Source of the DNA: a bacterium
GTDB lineage: Bacteria > Babelota > Babeliae > Babelales > RVW-14
Direction of reading: 5' to 3'
NCBI GenBank assembly: GCA_023249955.1
Contig: JAHFBR010000014.1
Span: 1 to 14,361, forward strand
Length of the DNA stretch: 14,361 bases
Under the pieces are notes generated by a model that was not told the DNA's origin, ran no database searches, and saw only the letters and a program-made list of their open reading frames with translations. How positions within the stretch are numbered: position 1 is the stretch's first letter; every line of letters begins with the position of its first letter. The position numbers and the translations under genes are program-made. This document shows positions 1 through 7,491 of this stretch, piece after piece.

Positions 1-652
1 CTGCAGCCATGATACCCAGACGCTTGAACGTTTGCGATTTAAAACCGTCATAAAAAATTAGTACCAAAAAAGTAACGATCAACGCGTAGTGCCCAATCGG
101 CCGCATCAGTGACGCAGCGCCCAACACAAGACCAGCTCCAGCAGAAAATTTCCATGATTCGGTACGCCGCAACAACGCGATAAAAAAGAGCAGCAACAAG
201 AGCACCGTTAACGTCTCAGTCGCCAGCATGCTGGCGTATAAAATAAAACCGGGAAGAAAGCAGCCAATCAGCGCAACGGTACGAGCAATCATGATATTTT
301 TGGGAAAACACAAAGCGGCAAGCACAAACATGAGCAAGGGGATCAGACTTGCAAGGATAATCTGCACCCACAACGCAGCAAGAGGTTTCATGCCAAATAA
401 TTTGTAACAGGCAGCAAGAAGGAGCGGGTAGCCCGGCAGGCGATAATATTGCGGGTTGCCCATATCAAAACAAAAACCGTTGCCGTGAACAACGTTCTGC
501 GCAATGGTGTGATACTGCTCGGAATCAACATAGATCCACGCATTAGTGCCATGTTGCGTGAAGGCAAGAAAAAACACACCCCGCGCCAGGAACGCACAAC
601 AAAAAAGTGCGATTAAAAAACAGATATATCGATCACTTTTTAACTGAAGCAT
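1..652 (-). CDS. Multi-pass membrane glycosyltransferase, ArnT/PMT_2 (GT-C) type, C-terminus beyond window
   Basis: Only the first 217 residues are in the window; the gene continues past base 1. I translated it from ATG at 652, which overlaps the end of the preceding minus-strand gene by 20 bases. Seen: a hydrophobic helix at residues 10-30, then VDSEQYH (42-48) and YYRLPGYPLLLA (69-80), then further helices. The acidic residue in the first extracytoplasmic loop (D43), followed by a P-G-YP stretch, is the usual layout of GT39/ArnT-like enzymes, which move a sugar from a polyprenyl phosphate carrier onto a lipid, glycan or protein on the outer face of the membrane. It is a close paralogue of the protein encoded at 2159-3670: the YRLPGYPL, LWVQI and RPxGHY stretches are shared. 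Donor and acceptor cannot be told from sequence. The translation start lacks a strong Shine-Dalgarno match, so translational coupling is likely. Confidence 0.82.
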   Translation of the reverse strand, partial: MLQLKSDRYICFLIALFCCAFLARGVFFLAFTQHGTNAWIYVDSEQYHTIAQNVVHGNGFCFDMGNPQYYRLPGYPLLLAACYKLFGMKPLAALWVQIILASLIPLLMFVLAALCFPKNIMIARTVALIGCFLPGFILYASMLATETLTVLLLLLFFIALLRRTESWKFSAGAGLVLGAASLMRPIGHYALIVTFLVLIFYDGFKSQTFKRLGIMAA

Positions 653-2162
653 TTTTCCGCCATCCAACACGCAGCGCATAATAAAACCATGCACAAATGA
701 AAAAAAGATTGATGGTAATGACGTTAATAAGCCAGTGACCGTTGTACACGGCCCCCACATGCTGATCATACAACGCAGTAATATACCACGTCTTTTTTAC
801 AGCAGCCGCGTGGTCAAACAGTGCGGCAAGATTAAGGTTGCGATACCAATACATAGACGCTCCAATGATGCCAAAGATAGCAACGTTAACCCATACATAC
901 CAGTTGCTCACCTGCTCAGTAGTTGCTTTGAAATCATAAAAATGTGTTGCGCGTAAAACCTTGCGCAACTTTTTGTATTCACCAAGCAGGAGCATCATGC
1001 ACATGCCGGGGATGACAATATTGCCCAAGACATTTAGAAAAGGCACCCACTGGTACGAAAAAATCCAGGCGGGAAGACCTAATGCAAAGCATGGTTTGAT
1101 CGATGCGAAGCTGAGGCTGTTTTGAAAGGGTGCATCAAGATTGGAAAATGGATTGGCATAAAATAACAGATAAAAGAGCGAAACAACAAAGCTGTAAATT
1201 GCAGCCCACACCGTCATATTTTTAATCAGTAAAAATGGCACAAGCCACATGAGGTACTGCGGGCACAGGCCTGAAAAACTCAAAACAACGGCAACACAAA
1301 TACCCAACAGGCGATAAATATGCACTTTACCTTGATAGTACCACATGGTTAAAAGCGCAAGAATCGGTAAAAGAAAAAAGCGATTCTTCAAGAACATGGT
1401 CACCGGTTCCCACGAGGTTGGAAATGCAAAGGGCAGGCCAAAAATTTGAACACCGTGATTGTAGTAATGAAAGATGGTATCAAGCAGCATCATCAGATTG
1501 ATGCCCAGCAGGTGCAAAACACCCAGCGCTATGAGCAAAACACCCACGCATGCAGTTGCTGCTACAGCCTGATAATAGGAATAATCGCGCATTTTCTGGC
1601 GTGGGCTAAAGAAAAAAGGGGAAAAAAGCAATGCAACCGGTTTAAGCAAAATGGCATACCCAAAAAGAACACCAAAGCTTGCATACTTGAGCACTGAATC
1701 CGGCACGAACTCTCTGATATAAAAGCTCAATAAAAGAAAAAATAAAAAGAGCGAATCCCATTGTCCGTGAATGCTAATAATCATGATAGGCACAGGGCAG
1801 AGCGCATACAATAAACCTACTTGAAAGGCGCTTTTAAACATACGCTTGCGCACAATATCGTAAATCAGCAGTGCAATGCACGCATCAAAAAGCAAGGGGA
1901 TCAGTTTGATGCAAAACGCCAACGGCAAGGGCGTGATCGAAGCAATCAGACCCGCAAACCACAGATAAATCGCTATAGTTGGAAAGTAATTCAAATCTGA
2001 AAGCCCAGCCAGATTGTTATCAAGTGTATGCTGCAGCAACGTTGCAAAAGCACCAACATCCCAACTGCCATAGTACAAAAATGCAGGTATCAAACGCACA
2101 ATAAGTGCAACCATTGCTATGATCAGGCGATTTTTGTGATGCTCAACACGCGATGAATTCAT
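633..2162 (-). CDS. Polytopic membrane protein, probable Gpi18/DUF2029-like GT-C glycosyltransferase
   Basis: This is a 509-residue protein with about ten or more hydrophobic segments. After a short basic N-terminus and one helix comes SWDVGAF (33-39), with D35 in the first outer loop. Further on are HGQWDSL (132-138) and a later CPQYLMW stretch. A loop aspartate plus an HGQxD motif is what I associate with bacterial Gpi18-like mannosyltransferases (COG5542/DUF2029 type); family membership is a recollection, and sugar specificity is unknown. I chose ATG at 2162 because it makes a 4-base ATGA overlap with the upstream gene's stop. A TTG at 2189 in the same frame would add nine residues but lies inside the upstream gene. 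The gene sits between two paralogous glycosyltransferases in one operon, which suggests that all three act on one glycan. Confidence 0.75.
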   Translation of the reverse strand: MNSSRVEHHKNRLIIAMVALIVRLIPAFLYYGSWDVGAFATLLQHTLDNNLAGLSDLNYFPTIAIYLWFAGLIASITPLPLAFCIKLIPLLFDACIALLIYDIVRKRMFKSAFQVGLLYALCPVPIMIISIHGQWDSLFLFFLLLSFYIREFVPDSVLKYASFGVLFGYAILLKPVALLFSPFFFSPRQKMRDYSYYQAVAATACVGVLLIALGVLHLLGINLMMLLDTIFHYYNHGVQIFGLPFAFPTSWEPVTMFLKNRFFLLPILALLTMWYYQGKVHIYRLLGICVAVVLSFSGLCPQYLMWLVPFLLIKNMTVWAAIYSFVVSLFYLLFYANPFSNLDAPFQNSLSFASIKPCFALGLPAWIFSYQWVPFLNVLGNIVIPGMCMMLLLGEYKKLRKVLRATHFYDFKATTEQVSNWYVWVNVAIFGIIGASMYWYRNLNLAALFDHAAAVKKTWYITALYDQHVGAVYNGHWLINVITINLFFICAWFYYALRVGWRKNASVKK

Positions 2163-3670
2163 ACAGTTTTTTCTTTCCAATCGGTCCAAAAATACCCAGA
2201 CAATATCATTAAGAACGGTTCAAGGGGCAGGCGCATGCGCGCATATCCTCCCGCAAGTGCAATAGTAATAAAAAGCGCCATCAAGGGCATAAGGTAAAGC
2301 CACACACACCGGTCACTTATTGGCATTGTGCACAGCAACAAGAGGCCGACAGCAAAGCCCAAAAGTGTCAGTAAAAATAACATGATTTCAAGATACACCA
2401 CCACAATCAACAAGCGGTTACCGGTTTGCGGCGCAAGATAACGTGCAAACCAGGAGCTGACGGTACGATCCTTGGCAAAATACTCAATATTTTTTCTGCC
2501 TGCATCAAGATACAACAGCTCAGCAGAATACAGCGAAAAACAAGTTCTGAACATATCGGTTAACCAATACTTCAGCGTGATGCATGGATACGAAATAAAA
2601 TAGTGTCGCGCAAGCTTTTCGTGCTGGAGGCAACGCTCAATCTCGTGCAATGGCCGCTCTTTAATTTTTTCTTCATGCTGCATCATCACGTCAACTTTGT
2701 GGTGCAGCCGGTCACGTGCCTGCTGATACGAACAGTCATGCACCTCTGCTGCCACGCGCGCAGCCGAAAGATATAAAAAATGCCCGCCGGGCAACGTGTG
2801 GAAAAAAAGATGGCCGGTCAGTAAAAAATTGCGTATCAGCCAGAAGCTGACGGGTAGCACCCAGGCTAGACCCAAAATTCTTGCTTTGCGTATTTTTTGA
2901 CGCCACGTGTCGCTAGAAAAGAGTAAAAGTAGCAGCGCCACGACCACCACATAATGCCCAACCGGACGCACCAACGATGCAAGACCCAAAAAAATTCCGG
3001 CACATGACATTGCTTTAAAAACCACATCGCCTTCAATAAGATCAGCCGCATCGTAGGTCCTGACATCACCAATTTTTTCGTAAAAATGCGCAACCGATGG
3101 CGACATCGTTGCAGGTTCTGGTAGCGGCCACAGCACATGCGACGACACGCTAATCTTTTGACGCACAGCCCATGGTCGCCGTTCACTGCGCGCAAAAAAG
3201 AAAAGACAAAATAGCAGAAAAAAAAAGATAAAAAGAGTTTCGGTCATAAAAAAACCGCTGTACAAAACCAGCCCCAAGTGCATGGCACCGTACAAACCGA
3301 CGCACCGCGCCAACAGTAAACGTGTGGGAAAAAGCGTCAAACTCAGTAAAAAAATCAGCAGCGGGATAAACGAAGCAAGAAAAATTTGAACCCACAATGC
3401 CCGTTCTGGGTGGGGACCAAAAAGTTTATAAAAGAATGCAATGAATAGCGGATAGCCCGGCAGACGATAAAAATGTGATGTGCCATCGGCATTGATTATG
3501 CCTTTGCCATCGGCGATGTTTTGTGCAACACGGTGATACGTTTGCGAGTCCACCTGCCAATAATTGTGGTCGTGGCTGAGATAACAGTAATAGACCCCAG
3601 CACGAATGCAGAGTGAGAATACAAACAAAAGGAGAGCAAAAATTTTATCCCTGTGCGACAACGCGACCAT
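2159..3670 (-). CDS. Multi-pass membrane glycosyltransferase, ArnT/PMT_2 (GT-C) type
   Basis: This 503-residue protein starts at ATG 3670, preceded by AAAGGGG at a good distance. After one helix (10-30) it has VDSQTYH (40-46) and YRLPGYPLFIA (68-78), then a run of hydrophobic helices and RPVGHY (235-240). These are features of lipid-phosphate-sugar transferases of the GT39/ArnT kind, with D41 as the likely catalytic loop acid. It aligns through its first part with the partial protein encoded at 1-652. It differs by an extra hydrophilic stretch of about 50 residues (roughly 165-217) that the paralogue lacks, placed between two membrane segments. The gene lies 63 bases downstream of galE and overlaps the next gene by 4 bases. 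Acceptor and donor are not predictable from sequence. Confidence 0.82.
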   Translation of the reverse strand: MVALSHRDKIFALLLFVFSLCIRAGVYYCYLSHDHNYWQVDSQTYHRVAQNIADGKGIINADGTSHFYRLPGYPLFIAFFYKLFGPHPERALWVQIFLASFIPLLIFLLSLTLFPTRLLLARCVGLYGAMHLGLVLYSGFFMTETLFIFFFLLFCLFFFARSERRPWAVRQKISVSSHVLWPLPEPATMSPSVAHFYEKIGDVRTYDAADLIEGDVVFKAMSCAGIFLGLASLVRPVGHYVVVVALLLLLFSSDTWRQKIRKARILGLAWVLPVSFWLIRNFLLTGHLFFHTLPGGHFLYLSAARVAAEVHDCSYQQARDRLHHKVDVMMQHEEKIKERPLHEIERCLQHEKLARHYFISYPCITLKYWLTDMFRTCFSLYSAELLYLDAGRKNIEYFAKDRTVSSWFARYLAPQTGNRLLIVVVYLEIMLFLLTLLGFAVGLLLLCTMPISDRCVWLYLMPLMALFITIALAGGYARMRLPLEPFLMILSGYFWTDWKEKTV

Positions 3671-3733
3671 GAAAGAGAACCCCTTTATAATACGCGCTTT
3701 ACTACTCTATTTGGTTCAGCTTAGCGCAATACA

Positions 3734-4714
3734 TCACAAAGGCAAGTGGCGCTGCTCCCATGCCCAGGCAGTTGCTAAAATATTGTTTAAATCTGAGTGT
3801 TGCGGCTGCCAGCCAAGCACCGATTGCACCTTGTGTGCATCAGCAACCAGCACCGGCGCATCCCCCGGACGTCGCGAGGCAACGGTTGTGATAAGCGTGC
3901 GTCCACAAACGTTTTGAGCCGCCTCAATCAGCTCACGCACCGAGTAACCGGTACCGGTCCCCAAATTGAAAACATCGGACGGCCCGCCACGTTCAAGATA
4001 TTCAAGCGCCAGAATATGCGCTTGAGCAATATCAAGCACGTGCACATAATCACGAATACAGGTGCCATCAGGAGTATCATAATCGTCACCCAAAATGGTA
4101 AATGTTTTTTGCTGCTGGATGGCGCGTAATAGTAATGGAATGACGTGTGTTTCGGGGTTATGCCATTCACCCAGGCCCTGCTGTGGCAAAGCGCCAGCAG
4201 CGTTAAAGTAGCGCAATGCTGCATACCGCAGACCAAACGCCTGGGCATAGTCCTGCAAAATATATTCTATTGCCAGCTTGGTTTTGCCATACGGGCTGAC
4301 GGGACCAAAAGGATGTACTTCGTCCATAGGCACATACACCGGCGTACCATACACAGCACACGTTGAAGAAAAAATAATCGTGTTTACATCATGCTGCCGC
4401 ATGGCATCCAGCAGATGTAACGTAGCAACGACATTGTTATGATAAAACTGGTCGGGATATTTGACGGACTCGCCTACTTCGATAAAGCCGGCAAAGTGCA
4501 TAACGGCATGGATGGGATACTGCTGAAAAATGGATGCTAAAATTCCTGGCTGAGCAATATCGGCTTTGATAACCGTTGCCCATGCTGGACTGAAAACTTG
4601 GTGATGATGCAGCGTGTCAACAATCACAAGCTGGTAACCCAGAGTATGCAGCAGATATGCGGTGTGCGAACCAATGTAACCTGCACCACCGGTAAGAAGA
4701 ACCGTTTTTTTCAT
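3734..4714 (-). CDS. galE: UDP-glucose 4-epimerase
   Basis: The 326-residue protein is a cytoplasmic NAD-dependent epimerase of the extended SDR family, interconverting UDP-glucose and UDP-galactose (or the N-acetyl forms). Seen: the nucleotide-binding GGAGYIGSH (9-17), the acid DTLHHH after beta strand 2 (33-38), SSTCAVYG (116-123) carrying the catalytic Ser/Thr, the YGKTK catalytic pair Y142/K146, and RYFNAAGA (168-175). Its length matches the normal GalE size of 320-340, so it is full length. It is the first gene of a minus-strand operon with three membrane glycosyltransferases, and so probably supplies their sugar nucleotide. The upstream gap of 91 bases is shared with divergent hisS. No strong Shine-Dalgarno is visible. 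Substrate range (UDP-Glc only, or also UDP-GlcNAc) is not decided here. Confidence 0.95.
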   Translation of the reverse strand: MKKTVLLTGGAGYIGSHTAYLLHTLGYQLVIVDTLHHHQVFSPAWATVIKADIAQPGILASIFQQYPIHAVMHFAGFIEVGESVKYPDQFYHNNVVATLHLLDAMRQHDVNTIIFSSTCAVYGTPVYVPMDEVHPFGPVSPYGKTKLAIEYILQDYAQAFGLRYAALRYFNAAGALPQQGLGEWHNPETHVIPLLLRAIQQQKTFTILGDDYDTPDGTCIRDYVHVLDIAQAHILALEYLERGGPSDVFNLGTGTGYSVRELIEAAQNVCGRTLITTVASRRPGDAPVLVADAHKVQSVLGWQPQHSDLNNILATAWAWEQRHLPL

Positions 4715-4739
4715 GAATCTACGATGTAAAGGCTTGTCT

Positions 4740-4768
4740 GTGACAGCACGCTAAAAATATGGTACAGT
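4740..4768 (+). promoter_or_regulatory. Probable sigma70-type promoter of hisS
   Basis: A GTGACA -35 element (4740-4745), a 17-base spacer and a TACAGT -10 (4763-4768) are seen. The -10 is preceded by TG one base upstream, the extended -10 pattern. The predicted start would give a leader of about 30 bases, too short for a T-box or attenuator. A weaker opposite-strand candidate for galE (TTGTTT at 4786-4781, TACCAT at 4764-4759) overlaps it, so the two genes may share the region. Confidence 0.6.
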
Positions 4769-4793
4769 AAACTTTCAATAAAACAATATTGTT

Positions 4794-4799
4794 AAGGAG
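4794..4799 (+). promoter_or_regulatory. Ribosome binding site of hisS
   Basis: AAGGAG lies six bases before the ATG at 4806 and fixes the start. The encoded N-terminus (MITRVRGTED) then lines up with the usual PRGTxD beginning of histidyl-tRNA synthetases. Confidence 0.8.
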
Positions 4800-4805
4800 C
4801 TTGGC

Positions 4806-6050
4806 ATGATCACAAGAGTGCGGGGAACAGAGGATAACTTAGACGTACGTCTGTATAACTTTATACTTTCAAGCATCAAGCATCATCTGACGTTGTATAA
4901 TTTCAACGAAATTGACACCCCCATTCTGGAGCATACCGAACTGTTTGTGCGTGCCGTCGGCACCGAGACCGATATCGTTTCAAAAGAGATGTACATCTTT
5001 AATACCGCAAGCGGTGAAAGCATCTGTCTGCGTCCCGAAGGAACAGCATCTGTCATTCGAGCATACATCGAAAATAAAGTCGAACAGGCCCCTTGGAAAG
5101 TATTTATCCACGGCCCCATGTTTCGCCACGAACGTCCTCAGCTGGGCCGCTGGCGCCAATTCAGTCAGACCAGCCTGGAAATTGTCAATACGCAATCCAT
5201 CGCGCATGATGCTCACTTTTTAAAGCTGCTGGATCGGCTCTTTACCGATATTTTTAAACTTAATCATTATGTGCTGAAACTTAACTTTTTGGGTTGCCTT
5301 GATGACCGCAAGGCACACAAAGCCGCGTTGGTTGAATTTTTAACCACCCATCAAACACAAATCTGCCAAACCTGCGTTGCACGCAAAGAAAAAAATACGC
5401 TGCGTGTTTTTGACTGCAAAAATGAAGACTGCAAAGCGCTGTACACCTCCGCGCCTAAAATTATCGATCACCTCTGTGCCGCCTGCATCCAGGAGTGGGG
5501 ACAATTGACCCAACTGCTAAGCATGCTGTCGGTCAACTACGCGATTGATCACACATTGGTCCGCGGCTTGGATTATTACAACAAAACGGTTTTTGAATTC
5601 TCATCGCGCGATCTGGGCGCACAAAACGCCTTTTGTGGCGGTGGACGCTATAGCTTGGGCAAAGACTTTGGTGCAAAAGATAATTTGTCATGCGTGGGCG
5701 CCGCCATTGGCATGGGACGCTTGTTGATGCTGGTTGAAAAACATGTTCAACAGCTTTCACTCCCTCAAGAGCCTGCGCTGCACGTGGTCATTCCGTTCAG
5801 CGAACAGCAGCTGCCGCTTGCGCTGATGTTGGTTGATCAACTCCTGGCGCATCAGCTTGCTGCTGACATCTTGTGCGAAAAGGCTTCGATTTCTAACCTC
5901 ATGAAAAAAGCCAATAAAGCTGGCGCAAAATACGCCCTCATTATTGGCCCTGATGAACAAGCTCAAGGAACGATTGCGGTCAAAAACATGCTGAAGGGTG
6001 AAACCACCGTGGTTAAGCAGGCTGACATCATAAGTTTCTTGCGCGGTTAA
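4806..6050 (+). CDS. hisS: Histidyl-tRNA synthetase
   Basis: The 414-residue class II aminoacyl-tRNA synthetase charges tRNA-His with histidine and is normal in length. Seen: RGTED (6-10); motif 1 region with TPILEHTELF (38-47); LRPEGTA (75-81); motif 2 FRHERPQLGRWRQF (106-119); histidine-specific LVRGLDYYN (251-259); GGGRY (278-282); motif 3 near 298-308; and a C-terminal anticodon-binding domain from about 325. Between these is a cysteine-rich part (C187, C190, C204, C209, C224, C227), a likely zinc site as in some other bacterial HisRS. Oddities: after motif 2 the usual FHQxGxE reads FSQTSLE, keeping the histidine-binding Gln and Glu, and motif 3 has Gly304 where Glu normally precedes the catalytic Arg305. 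The protein is otherwise intact and likely the cell's working enzyme. It stands alone, divergent from galE. Confidence 0.96.
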   Translation: MITRVRGTEDNLDVRLYNFILSSIKHHLTLYNFNEIDTPILEHTELFVRAVGTETDIVSKEMYIFNTASGESICLRPEGTASVIRAYIENKVEQAPWKVFIHGPMFRHERPQLGRWRQFSQTSLEIVNTQSIAHDAHFLKLLDRLFTDIFKLNHYVLKLNFLGCLDDRKAHKAALVEFLTTHQTQICQTCVARKEKNTLRVFDCKNEDCKALYTSAPKIIDHLCAACIQEWGQLTQLLSMLSVNYAIDHTLVRGLDYYNKTVFEFSSRDLGAQNAFCGGGRYSLGKDFGAKDNLSCVGAAIGMGRLLMLVEKHVQQLSLPQEPALHVVIPFSEQQLPLALMLVDQLLAHQLAADILCEKASISNLMKKANKAGAKYALIIGPDEQAQGTIAVKNMLKGETTVVKQADIISFLRG

Positions 6051-6088
6051 TTTTTGAAAAATATTATCTTTATGAGTCTTTTGAATAC

Positions 6089-6140
6089 CCGTTCGTGGTG
6101 AGGAGGCTCTGCAGGAGCCGTCTCGAATCCATTCGAACGG
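6089..6140 (-). repeat. Palindromic repeat, copy A
   Basis: This unit of about 52 bases begins CCGTTCGTGGTGAGG and ends TTCGAACGG, so its two ends are inverted copies. In its centre GGCTC (6105-6109) and GAGCC (6115-6119) form a five-pair stem, followed by CGTCTCGAA (6119-6127). It pairs in inverted orientation with copy B just downstream and matches the copy inside murE. The strand sign is relative to the TTCGAGACG reading direction. The pair may also serve as a two-way terminator for the convergent hisS and 6257-6898 genes, which is inference. Confidence 0.85.
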
Positions 6141-6167
6141 GCACAAGAAATTGATATGCGAATCATT

Positions 6168-6222
6168 TGTTCGTATGGTTCGAGACGCCCGGACAAACGT
6201 CCTCGCCCCTCACCACGAACGG
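6168..6222 (+). repeat. Palindromic repeat, copy B, inverted relative to A
   Basis: The unit runs from TTTGTTCGTATGG through TTCGAGACG (6179-6187) to CCTCACCACGAACGG (6208-6222). The last 15 bases are the perfect reverse complement of 6089-6103, and the nine-mer at 6179 is the perfect reverse complement of 6119-6127. Its inner stem is GGAC (6191-6194) with GTCC (6199-6202). Together A and B could fold into one large hairpin of more than 130 bases. Confidence 0.85.
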
Positions 6223-6256
6223 ATAACCGATACTTGAACTGACGCAAATTTGGTAT

Positions 6257-6898
6257 TTATTCGGCTGAGTCGTCTTTTTTCATATGCTTCAAAACGTACT
6301 CAACGTAAGAGATCTGACGAATTTGAGCGTCAAATCCAAAGCAGTAACGTGAGTAACTTACGGCAAGATCACGCTTGGCAGATTTGACGTATTTCTTCAC
6401 CCCTGATACACGATTGGCAACGTGATCGGCAAAATCATCAGATTCAAAATTGAACGCCAAAATATGTTCAGGACGATTTTTGTCATCAAGTAGTGAGTTG
6501 AAAAACGCAATATCACGCTCAACCTCTGAGATCATTTTATCGAGCAGCGTAACAAATTCATCAACGCTTTTATCTGACTTTTTAAACTCATCATCGTTGA
6601 TGTTCACTTTGCCCGAGGCTTGCAAAAAGGCAACTTTGTCTCTGATGATATTCTTCTTTTCAAGCGCGCCACTTCTCTTTTCTAAGATTTCATCGCGCAA
6701 CGCAGAGAGTGCCTGAACGGCTTCTTCGATCTTTGCCCGCTGAGTAGCATCAAGATCGGTTACCATAATTTTTTTGAGATTTTCTTGCATGAACTTCTGC
6801 ATCATCTGTTCGCGCTCTTCAGCAGTCTTTGGCGCATCATGCAGGGTTGTTTCTTGGTCTTGTGTTAGATTTTTGTTGTCTTTGTCTGCCATATCCAT
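6257..6898 (-). CDS. Hypothetical protein, charged helical/coiled-coil type
   Basis: I do not recognise this 213-residue protein. It has no signal peptide and no membrane segment. The first 30 residues are acidic and Gln/Lys-rich, probably disordered. Residues about 25-165 are rich in Glu, Lys, Asp and Leu with heptad-like spacing, suggesting long helices or a coiled coil (QMMQKFMQENLKKIM near 31-45, then a long EILEKRSGALEKKN stretch). The C-terminal third is more mixed (YSRYCFGFDAQIRQISYVEY) and may fold as a small domain or partner site. GCGGAAC lies just before ATG 6898; ATG 6892, two codons in, is also possible. It stands alone, convergent with hisS, with the palindromic repeats in between. 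The regular reading frame and plausible start support a real gene; function is unknown. Confidence 0.72.
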   Translation of the reverse strand: MDMADKDNKNLTQDQETTLHDAPKTAEEREQMMQKFMQENLKKIMVTDLDATQRAKIEEAVQALSALRDEILEKRSGALEKKNIIRDKVAFLQASGKVNINDDEFKKSDKSVDEFVTLLDKMISEVERDIAFFNSLLDDKNRPEHILAFNFESDDFADHVANRVSGVKKYVKSAKRDLAVSYSRYCFGFDAQIRQISYVEYVLKHMKKDDSAE

Positions 6899-7418
6899 AC
6901 GTTCCGCACATTTGATTGATCATGAATACTACACGAACTTTACAGCATGCTGCAAAAGCATGTTGTACATTCTAGCCGTTCAGCCAAAAATAGTAAACGG
7001 CCGAGCGTTATCAAATTTTGATTTTTGAGCCACCCAAAAAATCTCAATAGACAGGTTTTTATTCGCCGCCAGCATGACCGGCAACTAACAAAGGTATCGT
7101 AACCACTCTTTTAGATCCCCAACGACCGTCCATAAGCAGCAACGAACTTTTTTCTTCAGATTGTCATGACGGCACACGCAGCACACACCACTGAAACATC
7201 GACCTGTTACAGACATCAGAACAATTCAACAAAAGTTACCAACAAACTTGTGAGTAACTCCATTTCAAAAAATTGTTAACCCGCATCTATGAGCGCGCAG
7301 AGCAAATTGTATCATCTTGATACAGAAAAATTTATAGCGATACAACGGCATCTTCTGGCGAATTAACATAATAATCAAACATCACGACGCCCAAAATCAA
7401 AAAAATCGCACCACGCCA
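6899..7418. other. Intergenic stretch with no supportable gene
   Basis: About 520 bases without an open frame of convincing size or codon pattern. The longest minus-strand frame (ATG near 7074, about 31 codons) has no Shine-Dalgarno. Seen: a hairpin CATGC...GCATG around 6944-6960 in the possible leader of the minus-strand gene, a six-base inverted pair AGTTAC/GTAACT (7234-7239, 7254-7259), and a seven-base dyad at 7308-7324. No tRNA-like cloverleaf was found by eye. A small RNA cannot be excluded. Confidence 0.5.
7308..7324. promoter_or_regulatory. Perfect 7-bp dyad, possible operator
   Basis: TGTATCA-TCT-TGATACA is a perfect inverted repeat with a three-base spacer. A further GATACA half-site lies at 7339-7344. 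It is about 100 bases upstream of the predicted promoter of the M16 peptidase gene. This could be a repressor or activator site; nothing in the window says which protein would bind. Confidence 0.3.
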
Positions 7419-7446
7419 TTGTTTGAAATGCGCAATCTGTTACAAT
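7419..7446 (+). promoter_or_regulatory. Probable promoter of the M16-murE unit
   Basis: TTGTTT (7419-7424), a 16-base spacer and TACAAT (7441-7446) are seen, with TG one base before the -10 hexamer (extended -10). It lies 45 bases before the start codon at 7492, giving a leader of about 38 bases. The hisS promoter has the same extended -10 arrangement. Confidence 0.6.
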
Positions 7447-7478
7447 CATGCATATAAACAGCATTACTACCGTTATAC

Positions 7479-7485
7479 AAGGGGA
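7479..7485 (+). promoter_or_regulatory. Ribosome binding site that sets the M16 start at 7492
   Basis: AAGGGGA lies six bases before ATG 7492. The frame is open back to a TTG at 7423, but that would put 23 polar residues before the signal peptide and start translation inside the promoter, so 7492 is preferred. Confidence 0.75.
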
Positions 7486-7491
7486 TCTCGT

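Noticed and set aside
3606..3917. Plus-strand frame of 103 codons between galE and the glycosyltransferase
   Set aside because: It overlaps the ends of two well-supported minus-strand genes and lacks a ribosome binding site and motif.
5757..6146. Minus-strand frame of 129 codons over the end of hisS
   Set aside because: It is antisense to the clear anticodon-binding domain and starts inside palindromic repeat A; no ribosome binding site or motif.
6978..7074. Small minus-strand frame of about 31 codons in the intergenic stretch
   Set aside because: No ribosome binding site, no recognisable feature, and a length expected by chance.
7423..7491. N-terminal extension of the M16 peptidase from a TTG start
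   Set aside because: It would begin inside the promoter and bury the signal peptide behind 23 polar residues; AAGGGGA before 7492 is the better start.
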